DNA of 64,000 nucleotides. Origin: Chrysaora quinquecirrha (lineage: Eukaryota; Cnidaria; Scyphozoa; Semaeostomeae; Pelagiidae). Below the pieces are notes generated by a model. That model was not told the origin of the DNA. It saw only the letters and a program-made list of their open reading frames with translations, and did no database searches. The stretch is from positions 4,854,105 through 4,918,104 of the forward strand of contig JACTAT010000029.1 in the NCBI GenBank assembly GCA_014526335.1, written 5' to 3'. The position numbers and the translations under genes were made by a program. Shown here piece by piece: positions 22,275-33,400 of the stretch; position 1 is the first letter of the stretch, and every line of letters begins with the position of its first letter.

Positions 22275-25200
22275 TTATGACCCAGTATCTTTGCTAAATT
22301 GAGCAACTACCATAATTTGTAACATATTACCCATGAAAGCGGTTTCAAAGACGACATCTGGAAACTCTGTAATATATTGTGTGTACTCAATCTTGTAGAT
22401 ATCAAAGTGAGAGCCAAGCAGTGAATCATATCCATACATTTCATAATACACTGGCGTTCTCTTGTCTTGAGACACATAAAGTAAATATCTGTTAACTTTC
22501 GTGCCAACAGTATTCGTCAATCGCCATTCTTCGACGTAATCGCCTTTATACGCTGTCATTCCCTGAAACTAAAGAGAGGTGGGGTTCTATAAATGAGAGG
22601 AACAGTAGCTCCAAAAACACATGCAGCGAAAAGATATATCACCCCGGACAACGTATGTGCAGTATAGCGGTGGTTGTGCAGTACAGCGGAGGGATATCAT
22701 CCCACCGCTGTACAGAACATCCACCGCTGTACTGATGGTATCCTCCGCTGTACTGATAATATCCCTCCGCTGTACTGTACAACCACCTCTGTACTGCACA
22801 TACGTTATCTGGGGTGTATACCCCTATAAAAGCGAAGAAATATATCCCCTTATAAGCAGCATAACCTTGTGTTTCTTGCAAGATGTAGCTCGCCACAATA
22901 GTGTTAGGTTGTGTTACAAGAGGTAATGCACGCAACAATGTTACGTTAAGTTTGACGAGAGGAGGTAACACACGCGCATCACTTAACAGAATGTAACATG
23001 CATGCAGCAACGGTGTAACCTTAGTTTTACAAGTGGTAAGTCGCGTGCAACAGCGTAACTTTACTTTTTACAATTGGTAACTCGCATCCAACATTTCAAC
23101 GTTTTCTTTTACAAGTAGTTACACTCACGCAATAATGTATCGCCATGTGGTTTATTAAAGGTAACAAACAAGCAACAAAGTTTTACGAGCGGTCTATTCC
23201 ATACACAACAGTGTAACTTCGTTTTTACAAGTGGTAACTTGCGCGCAACATTGTTATTTTGTATAAGAGATAGCTCACCTGCAACATGTAGCATTACTGT
23301 ATGTTTTACAAGTGGTCAACAAGTTGTAATACACACGTAACACAGAGTACGTCAACTTTTTATAAATGGTAACTCGCATGCAATATTTTAACATTCTCCT
23401 TAACAAGTGGTAACCTTCACGCTGCTGTGTAACATTTTGCTAAACTCGAGGCAATAGACACGCAGCAGGTAACTTTATTTTTGCAAGTTGTATGTAACTC
23501 GCATTGAAACATTTCAACGTTCTCTTTTGAAAGTGGTATCACTACAGCAACAGTGAAAAGTTATGTTTAACAACAGGTAACACACACGTAACTGTGTAAC
23601 GCTATGTTTTATAAGTGGTAACACAGACGCAACAGCGTAACGTAATATAATATTTGAAAATGACAACCTGCCTCCAACAGTTTAAACTTATTTTGACATT
23701 AGGTAAAACATCCGCAACTGTGTAACGCTTTGTTTTACAAGTGGTAACACAGACCCAAAAGCGTAACGTAATATATTATTTGAAAGTGGCCACTTGCACC
23801 CAACAGGGTTAACTTATTTTGACATTAGGTAAAACATCTGTAACTGTGTAACGCTATGTATTACAAGTGGTAACGCACACGCAACAACGTAACGTTGTTT
23901 GCATGTAGCAACCTGCCTCCATCAGTGTAGCTTTCTTTCAACAATAGGTTGTACACATATGCAACAACATTGTGTTCCAAGCTTAACTATTTTATGCAAT
24001 CACAAATACAAACTCTTACTTTGAATTCGGTTGTGTTAGGCAGGGTGTGCTGGCCAGTAACTTTTGATTCTGCGGTTCCATTCAACATGAAGCAAGACTT
24101 CTTATTGGTCACCGTCTCAGTTGTCATGGGAGCAACTTGGTAATGCTGGCCACCTACGCCCAGATCTCCTCTTTGCACCGTAATGTCCATTCCTAGAAAA
24201 CGATATTGCAAGACTGTGAGGGAAAGTTCTTTACGATTGAAATCTAGGCTCTGGTTAGACATTACACCAGAGCATTTTTCTATGATTTGTTAGATAACCA
24301 TGCTCTCTGGCTGGCTAATTTCAATCCACATCTGGCTACCTACCACATGGGTTTCTGTTTTCTTACTCTGAGATAACTTGTTTAATGTTGGAGAGACTTG
24401 GAAACTGCTGTTTACATCCCGGGTAATGTATGTGCAGTACAGTCGAGGGTGTGCAGTACAGTGCAGTACTGATGATATCCCTCCACTGTACTGATGATAT
24501 CCCTCCACTGCACTGAATATCCTCCACTGTACGGCACACCGTCCACTGTACATTACCTCATTGCCCGGGGTGGTTGCGTTTCAAACAAGAGTTAGAGAAG
24601 TCTTGAACCAATAAGCGTCAAGGTCAAAGTCATGCGCACTGCCAGTGCTGCTTTCTTGCCAATGATTCAAGATGTCTTAATTTTCTCGTGCGCATGCTTT
24701 TTTGGTCTTCCGCACGAGGAGCCTTCGTTCATTTACCACTTGCCGTTTCTCTCCTTCCCACCATATTTGCAGGAGTAATCTCGTGGTGTTTTGAGGATAT
24801 GCCCCTTCGCAGAAACCCCCTGAAATTCTCATTATCCGTTGTTTACGTTGTGCTTTGCGCGTATTACTTTGCTCGTTGAACCGGGGGACTCCATCATTTA
24901 GCGTAGCTCTTCCTAGTTTAAACTACAATTTGCTTGTTTACTAACACTGCGTTCGTATAGTGATTTCAAGCAATGCATAAAAGCAGAGCCTTATTTACAA
25001 ATTAAAGAAAGACCATTGAGAAAATCCATGGCAAAATTCAGATGTAGTGACCACAGTCTGAGAATTGAGACTGGCAGAAGAGAGGGTATTCCTCCTACAT
25101 CTAGGATCTGCTTGCAATGTGATAGTGGAGAAACTGAAGACGAACTCCACTTTCTTACATCATGTGTCAAGTACAACACCTTACGTGAAAAACTATATGA

Positions 25201-25775
25201 CCTTTTGAGAATCGACTCTAAATATTTCGATAACTTGTCACAGGAACAAAAATTCATATTCATTCTTTCTAATGAAAAGAAGGAGATAGTTTTGGAGGTG
25301 GCTAAATTTATAAGAGACGCATTTAACCTTCGTCCAAAAGTAACCTGAATCCAGTGCAGTTTGGTCAATGTTCCAATTTGTTATCCTAGTTTGCTAAATT
25401 GCTGTTCGTTGTTTTTTTGTTTTGTTTTGTTTTTTTAATTATTCTTAAATCGTACTTTTTTGCTACCTTTTTTTTAATATGACGACGTAACTTTGAGTTT
25501 ACAAGTCATTAATATAAATTGAAATCGAAATTTACTAACACACAACTAAAATCAATCTCACCTCCATAGAAGTCCACCCTGCTTCGATCTTTTTCTGCAT
25601 CATACCAAGCAGTGAACGGCTCCTCGATTTCAGCATATGGCAAGCTCAATGTTCCTCCGACTCTGTATCGTTTTGACCATTGTGGAGGCGACAGATTCTT
25701 TGACTTTGTGTTCAGAGGTACTATCAAAGCACTCACAACATTTAAAAGCAAGAATCCTGTTATTATTGACAACAT
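22275..25775 (-). CDS. secreted protein with CfaD / 26-29-kDa protease N-terminal domain
   Basis: Three minus-strand exons join in phase: 25775-25562 (ATG at 25773-25775), 24192-24020 and 22568-22275 (stop 22275-22277), encoding 226 residues. A signal peptide is visible (MLSIITGFLLLNVVSA). The rest carries the family pattern: LPYAEIEEPFTAWYD, then SRVDFYGG, QVAPMTTET, LNGTA, EEWRL, and YDSLLGSHFDIY with a C-terminal FPDVVFE. This domain is known to me from Dictyostelium counting-factor-associated protein D and insect 26/29-kDa proteases, where an I29 inhibitor and a papain domain follow. Here the frame stops 19 residues after the domain, and no papain exon is visible before the tRNA. A possible donor (GG|GTAATA at 22330) could skip that stop if distal exons sit in the gap. 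Likely an extracellular or lysosomal protein. Confidence 0.82.
22637..22821. mobile_element. MITE with 22-bp minisatellite core, copy 1
   Basis: The ends CACCCCGGACAACGTATGTG and CACATACGTTATCTGGGGTG are inverted repeats. The interior is GTACTGATGATATCCCTCCGCT-like units in both orientations. It is flanked by TATA on both sides, which may be the target duplication. It lies in intron 2 of the CfaD-domain gene. Confidence 0.7.
22890..23965. repeat. degenerate ~41-bp minisatellite
   Basis: Recurring TTTTACAAGTGGTAACTCGC and CAACAGTGTAACG blocks are spaced 40-43 bp apart for about 1.1 kb (roughly 26 units). Copies diverge strongly. The array occupies most of intron 2 of the CfaD-domain gene, just before exon 2. 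Confidence 0.85.
24412..24575. mobile_element. MITE with 22-bp minisatellite core, copy 2
   Basis: Ends ATCCCGGGTAATGTATGTGC and its approximate inverse (TACATTACCTCATTGCCCGGGGTG) enclose ACTGATGATATCCCTCCACTGT units. This is the same family as at 22.6 kb and the longer array at 38.1 kb. It lies in intron 1 of the CfaD-domain gene. Confidence 0.7.
24975..25480 (+). mobile_element. 3' end of a LINE
   Basis: The 25016-25348 frame encodes KFRCSDHSLRIETGR, ICLQC, EDELHFLTSC and then a short basic end. This is the C-terminal Cys/His domain after reverse transcriptase in one LINE clade. The LINE at 34.2-36.5 kb has the related [19 protein letters not shown]-rich 3' UTR follows. The relic lies in intron 1 of the minus-strand CfaD-domain gene. 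Confidence 0.75.
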
Positions 25776-27498
25776 ATTTAGTCCACAAGAACGCTTGCTT
25801 TTTGCACAGAATATGGACTGACGTTTGCAGCGTTCTGTTTTGGATTTTGCTCAAAACTCAAAACTATTGTTTTATTGTTGAGCCACAGTCGGCCATCTGA
25901 ATGTCATGTGACGAAATCGTGTTGAGGTCATCACTGTCATTTCATCTCTTCTTTCTCTTGCTGTCATGTTCAAAGATTTGATTCATTTTGTGTCAACAGT
26001 CAAGCTGAAAAAAGCTTTGTTATTTTCTGTTGCCTCTGTTCGATAACATGCCGTACCAATGAAGAAACGTATCTTGATTGTCTGCAGAAAAATACTGAAA
26101 TAGATAGACTCATAAAATTCTGAGACTTACAGAATCGAGCTTTAGCAAGGGATTTTTTGAGATTTTTTGGATTTGTCTGGATTATTTCTCGAGTATCTCT
26201 CTATCTTTTTCTACTATACATAGATTTCTAAAACATTTCTGAATTTTTTCCAAGAGGGACAATTCCACTGACATAATGATGTCCATGAAAATTTTAACTT
26301 TTCGTGAATAGTGTTCTGTACTTCAAAATACACTCTGATTGTCTGCTTGATTCTGGTCGATGGGTTGGTATTCTAGGATTTTCTTACCAATAGACTGATT
26401 TACTGCAACGTGGCTGACAACCTTTCTACTTTGCATTTTGCTTTCAAAACGATGACTTGGCAGAAAAAACAGATCTCGATCACATTGATTGCAAAGGATC
26501 GCGGTTAGATTCGATTTTGCGAGACTTTGCGTGAATTCTAGTACCGTTAAGGTGTCTCAAAATCAACTAAATTAATATACATGGGCTAGAAATTTCCAGA
26601 TATTCATGCAAATGGGTCAGAAATACTTGAAAATCCTATCATACAAATGGGTCCTTTTGTCAAAGTCCAGATTCACGTCTAATCATGGTCACATGAAAGT
26701 ACCCCCTCCGGGAGAGATACAACAGGTTCTGCGCCAAAGTGGGGCTACTCTGTACTTGGGATAAACCCGCTGTACGTTGGTAGAAACAAGTGATCAGAAA
26801 TTGTCCATTTGAAAAGCACAGTTCATGAAGTTTTCAAAGTGGTGAAAACTGACTGGTCACTCGGTGACGAAGTGGAGAAAACATGGACAATATTCCTGTG
26901 GAAACGAGGCATCCCTGTTTTACAGCTGTCTCGTTTCTGTATCCAATATATTAATTGTATCTAATCAAATGAGTTGTTAATCGGTATCTTGTAATTAAGC
27001 TGAGAATACTAAATGAAACTTGAAACTTGAAACTTGAAACTTCATTGAAGTTCCAGTCAATGGTAGCAGGCTAATCAGTGGTTCCAATGCGAAGTTCACG
27101 TTCAATCGTTCAATGACGATTGTTATTCGCTGTTGGTTGACCACGTGGCTTTTGAGAAGCACTTGAGTTTTTTCCCGCGAAAAATTCAGGGAATCCCCAT
27201 AAATTAACCAAGATCAGCTGTCTGGTGATGTATTCTCCGTTTGATCAACCAATCAAAGTGGCTTCTGCAGATCCCTTTTGTTTCAGTAGCCAATCATTCG
27301 GAAGCGTGGCAGGTGAAAAATTACGCAGTAAATAATAACACAAGAGCGCGGTCAGCGAAAAAAATAATTGCGTTCAAATCAAAATACAACAGGTTGAAAC
27401 TGGTAGACCAGTGAAAAGTTGCTATTTGAAGTTTTTACTGTAGAAAACAGACGTATTTGTGATTATCATTGAATAAAAGGGGCACAGGTGGTTGAAAA
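25776..27498. promoter_or_regulatory. shared intergenic region of two divergent genes
   Basis: This separates the ATG of the minus-strand CfaD-domain gene (25775) from the ATG of the plus-strand F-box gene (27499). It must hold both promoters and 5' UTRs, unless upstream non-coding exons exist. A tail-like (TGAAACT)n run at 27012-27041 marks the 3' end of an unidentified retroelement relic starting perhaps near 26690. No core promoter motif could be assigned. Confidence 0.5.
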
Positions 27499-30400
27499 AT
27501 GCCCTATATAGGACAAGATGGGAGATCACCAGGTGAAATATGGGTGAAAACATCAGATGGATGGAGAACGTGTCGAACAATTAGAATACTAAACAATAAT
27601 ATGAACAGACAACTCGATTCTCATCAAGGATCATCAAGGTATAGTCTAAGAATTATTTTATTTTCACCTTATATTACCCCTTTCTTTGCTCCCCTCCCTT
27701 TCATTGTCCTCTCGAGGTCTTAGGTCTTATACATAACAAAGTTGTTCAAACCTTAAATTTTTCTCTTTAGTTAGTTATTTGCATAAATGGAACTTAATTT
27801 CAGTCTTGTTTTGTTTATTTTTCCACTCGTTCCATATTAATGTCATTCCGTTCCCAGAATTATCCATCGTAAATAGAACGTTTGATCGTTAATTGCAATA
27901 GTTAGTCACGTGGTTTTTGTTACACATAGAGGCCACACAAAACGAAATAAGAAAGTATGTTATAATGTAACATTACTATTTGACCTTAACTTCGAAGCTG
28001 GTCCTGGGCCCTGGGCTCTCATTCAACTCTTATACATATACTCACACCTTTCGTGCTCTCCCTTCTGTTTACATTTGTGTAATTCAATACAACAAAAGAT
28101 TTCTAGACGAATTTACGACCACTGTTTCGTGGGCAGTTTATAGTTTTAAACGATTATAAAGGCTAATGAAAATATGAACTTCTATTACGTCATGATGTTA
28201 CATGGGTACATTTTCCTTCACGAAACTAAAATTTAATGGATATTCCCCTTAGAAATCATCATAAATCTTGCACTACGTGTCAAGATTTTCTCAAACATCA
28301 TCAAAAATTTATTACATTGAAAAATTTGTTTGTTTTTGCTGACATGCGCAAGTCTCTACCATAATTCTTTTTTCGTTTCATTTTTTACGGAAATATTCTT
28401 TTGTCCAGGCCAAACGTTTCACAACATTGGTTGCCAAACATTTGAGATTTGCTTCATAAGCAATGTTTCAATGTTTTGCACGTTGTAAAATATTGCTTGA
28501 CAAGAACAATTGCTTGGCTATGTTCTTGAAACATTTCAAAAAAATTTTCTGCTTGTAGCAAGCAAAAATGCTTGAAGAACATTGTTTTGTGTCGTGGCCA
28601 AATGGTAAAACGTTGTGCATAAGAAGCAAGTTTCAGATGTTTGACGAACAATGTTTGAATGTTTGGCCAGGGCCTTAGGTCCTGGCAAAACGTTCGACAA
28701 ACAATTGTTGGCAAACATTTGAAATTTACCTATCTACAGCAATGTTTGAATAGGCGAAAATCCTTGACGAACATGGTTTTGTGACGTGGTCAAACGGTAA
28801 AACATTTTGCTTGACGAGTAAATTTCAAATGTTTGACAAACAATGTTTGATCGTTTGATCAGTGCCTTATAAAAACTTCGAAAAGCCATGCTAATAAGCA
28901 TCAAGACACAACAAGATTTCATTTCAGTCGTTAATTTGCTTGTACCTGCTGTCGAACACTGTTATTTTTTAATCAGCAGGGCCATTGCGTGATTTTGTGT
29001 CTTGATTTGTGTTTTTGTTTTGCGCTGCAACCACATTGCGTGCTTTGTCACGTTCATTGGTCACGTTTTGCTATTCGTCCCTTGCTGTTATCAACTGCGA
29101 TATGACCTGAAAAACAAACGTAATTCATTCAATATAGCTTTATCAATAATTCTGAACTGTTTTCAAATCTGTACTCTTCTGGTTGCAACCGTAATTCCAC
29201 CTTTACGCTGATGCGGAACTTTTTCTTCAGTGTTTCCGCCATTATGGATTAATGATGTAATGTTTACATCACGTGATGCCATTCATTCATATAAGTCTCT
29301 GATTTCTCTTCCAGTGGCTCGAACCAAGATGATACCGATGACGTTGGCAATAAGAATACAGGTAAACGCTTTAAATGATAATTCACTTCCGGAATACGCA
29401 AATCTGTTTTTCTTTCATGGATGAGCTAAGCTTAGAAAGCTGTGTTTCTGTAATTTTGGCTAATCTTTCTGCTCGCGTTGACTCCTATCCGGGTTATTGG
29501 TCGGTTATATTTTGCCCTGCCTGGTCATGGGTATGGTACAATGAAGATTTAAGTGTTAACTGTTTAGTGCAGCAATAAATGAAATGTCTATTTGCTCTCT
29601 GTTCCGTCATTGAATATTCGTTATTACCACATGAAAAAATCGTGCACAAAGTTCCCTCTTCTCCATGGTGCATAGAGATTACTGACCCGTAATAGGAGTT
29701 GCCCCTTCGACGTCTCTTTTTTGTCTCTTATCCGTCGCCTCTATATAACATTTCTTACGAGCCCCTAACCAGGGACGGACGCAAATCTTGAAAAGCGTCA
29801 AATCTTAATTCTTAAAGCTGTTAAAATAAAGTGAACTTTATAGATAGGGGACACTTTTCCAATTTTGCTTAAGAGAGGGAATTAACTGAAAGGCGAGATG
29901 TACAAGGATCTCACGAGTTTTCCCGGTATTGTATTTCTATCATAAGCGAAAAACCGGGGCCGATAGGGGCCATATTACCGCCCGACTTTCCCGAAATTTA
30001 GTGAAAGTGTTCAGTAGCTATCCCCTCCCCCCCCCCCCTCCTTGAGGAGCATCTTACCCATCTGATTGGTTTTAAATTCCGTTCAATTGGTTGACTTTAG
30101 ATTTCCAATTGACTAATAACATTCAGTTTAAGAATACTGGACTCAATAGTACGTTCCTTCTTTACATACAGAAACCTGCTTTTGGAGAGGATTCCCATTT
30201 TTACAAACATATTCTTATTCTTCAAACATCTGTTTTTGATTCAGTTCTCTCCAGATGCCTCGCTAAGGCATTCTAATACTTTCTTTGAAAAGAGAAAATA
30301 TTATGACAGATTTACAGGAAAACCCATGTGCTTGGTCTTTATTTTATTTCAGACTTTCTTATTCCACGAGTACAAGGAAAAACAGAAGTCGCCTGAGGGC

Positions 30401-33400
30401 ATTTCAGGCCCCGTTTAATTAATACCAGTTAGCTTTCGGGGTTATTTTGGAGCGTATTGATTTCATTTCGTTGTGCGTTTACGCTCAGCATATTATTGTA
30501 TTCGTATGAAAAAGTGTAGGCAATAAGCGAGGGGCTTTTCATTTTTCAAAAAGGGGTACGAGACTCTTGTTGAATCAAAAGGATAGGGATTTTCTGTTCT
30601 CGCTTTTTTTCTTATTCATTATTGATCCATTGTTTGTTTTTTCCAGGTTTTCTTTGGAAAACAAAGGCACCGTACATAGTCTTACCTGGATATTCAAACC
30701 GAGGCCCGTTGTTCTACTTTGTCTCCAAACGAGGCACCAAGCAGGTGATTCATATCACAAACTTTTTTTTGGCAAGATGCTATGCACAAGATACACTTGC
30801 TTCCCAAGTCCCTAACTTTCGCTCACATTGAATTGAATTGATGTTTTTGTTGTTCGCTTCAATCAGGCAAAAAACAACAGTTAGTTTGAGCTAGACTTGA
30901 ATTAAATTGATGTTGTTGTTGTTCGCTTTAGTCATTCGTCCAGCGATTCAATTCAATAGCGATAACTACGACTCAGGTAATAAGTCTAAGTTTAAGCGTC
31001 CAGCAATTCAATTCAATAGCGGTAACTACGACTCATATAGTAAGTCTATGCACAAGGCTGAATCTGCATTTTTTATATTAAAATAACTGACAATCCACTA
31101 TTACGATTGCGAGTGTGACACACTGGCTAACCTTACAAAACGCAACAGTTGGTGAATATAGCTAAGGGTGCAAGAGAGGACCCGGATGCAAACGGGAGCC
31201 AAAGGCTTGCCCCAAGCCCTTTAACTGCCTTATTCATCAATACCCAGTGAATTAAACGGTCCGATGAGCGCAACCTTGAAATTCAGATTGTTTACAGTTG
31301 GGAACTATGGCCCTAAATTGCAATTCAACTCCCTGACAAACTAGCCTAACGTTTCACTAGATAGCTGGTGTTAAGCTTGGTTGTGTGAGGTCAGTATCTG
31401 GATGGGTGACTTTCCAGATGGATGACTAAACAACTCACTCTGCCGTCCTTCGGAATGGACGTTAAACTAGGGGTCCCGTGCCCGGATGCGAAATGCATAG
31501 TAGGCCTAAATTAGCTGGAAAAGCGACAACAAGATAAAGTAACAACAACAATAACAACAAAGATTGGCCAACATTTTTAGCATGTTTAAAAATGTTGGCC
31601 AACATTTTTATCGATATGAGCAAAATTGATATTTTGGTATACGGTTTGCTATGTTTCGCCAATATGTTGGCACGACATTTTCAATTTCGGAGGCTATTTC
31701 GGAGACTTTGAAATGAGAAATAGATTTGAGCTGGCGATTTGAGTTGGACCACGAGTTTTTTCTTCTTTGTCTCGTCGTCAACCGAAAGAGCAAGAAATTA
31801 ATCAAACAGCTGCTTCCTTTCCGGCCATGTTTGCAAGAAATCACTTGTAGATGACGTCACCAATCCAAAACATCTCAGATATTGTGATGGCATGGCAAAC
31901 TGTTCCAACGTGTTTGCCTATTTTGAGCTAACATATTCGGCAACAATGTTTGCACGGTTTGCATCGCCTTAAGTCTTTAAAGCGTAAATATGGAAAAAAT
32001 TCGAAGTTTCCCAGCATATTTGGTGAGGATTATAGTGCACCAGTTCTAGAAACCTTTGCGAGGGTTGGTAGACAAGTTGAACGTTCTCTAAGAGACCAGC
32101 ACATCCATGCAAAAAGCACCAGAATCAAAATTATAATCAGCGCCTACTTTTGGTGCCTTACTAAGTAACTTACATTGTTACTCGTTTATTCACGAGGTAC
32201 CTTGGTTTGAGTTGATGCTGGAGTCCCTTGATTTTTCAACAAAATGATGCTGAAAGTTCGTTATACTCTTCCTTGTCGTAAAATATGTTTGAACACTAAA
32301 AGTTCCTTAATTTTTGGGAATTTTAGCCTTGAGCGCCTTACTAAGGTGTTTCTTATAAAAAAAAGCGTGTAACGTTTTAAAACTATACGCCTTGTTCTTT
32401 CTTTGTCCTACAGTTCTTGATACAGAGTGTAGCATACATCTTGCGAAGCAACTGGTGCATTTAGCTAAAGAACAGCTGATAAAAGGTAAGATGCTTCTAG
32501 ACTTATATCTAATGATGTAAAACACGGTTTGAAAGATTTTATGTGGATTTTCATGTCGATTGAGAGTTCAAATTGTTTCAGCAATGTCATCCATGATTGA
32601 ATCAAGCTCGAAAAAACAAAACTACATTATCGTTACCCTTTGATAATGAGATAGTACCCTGAGATGCCATTCCTTTACAATCAAGGGAGAATTCATCCCA
32701 CGTTTATCAGCAAGGCTATCGAGTTAATAAGAGAGCTAAGATCATGTCATAAACACGCGGAATGATGCGGAATCAATGAAATTTCACCTTTATCGAGTTT
32801 TGGAGGACGTTTTGTTGGTGAATAAAACTTAGGTTAATAGATGGTTATTTTTCATATTTAGCTACATCAAGATGTTTTAAAGAGACTTTAGATACTGTTT
32901 ATAGGAGGACGGCTAGCCCCCTCAAGACGTCTAGCTCGCTCGAAAGGGCTGGATTTCAATGTCCGTTTATATGAGAATTTTTAAGCCCGCTTTGGACGGC
33001 TGGAAGAGGAAGCGTGAACGCTTTGGCGAGGAAAGCTCTGAAGCTTATATCTTCAAATTCCACTTTACTTGAAAATGTCATTAACCATAGATTTAAGAGA
33101 TTTGATGGATTTTTTAGAATTTTATAGACAGTAATAGATTTTTCCACAAGTGGCTTTCCACAATAGATGGATTAAAACCAGGACTGCATGACCAGAGCGC
33201 CAACGACGTTTCCACTGATCTATAGAACTCAATGAAACCGCCAATTACCTCTCCAAGTCATACACTCCAAAGCTGTCCTACCGTTTAACTTTTTTGTGTT
33301 TCTGTTATGTTAAGCCTTCTTCAGCACCATACACTTACGTTCAAAAAGTATCGCACCACCTTTCTCAAAATGGCGACTAGCTGTGGCTCTCGGCCTAAAG

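Noticed and set aside
24688..24879. 63-residue hydrophobic ORF with two possible membrane segments
   Set aside because: No splice partners, no recognised family, antisense inside an intron. It could be a stray exon relic but cannot be supported.
31950..32168. 72-residue ORF in the F-box gene gap region
   Set aside because: I considered it as the missing F-box exon, but it lacks a good acceptor and does not resemble the family in that part.
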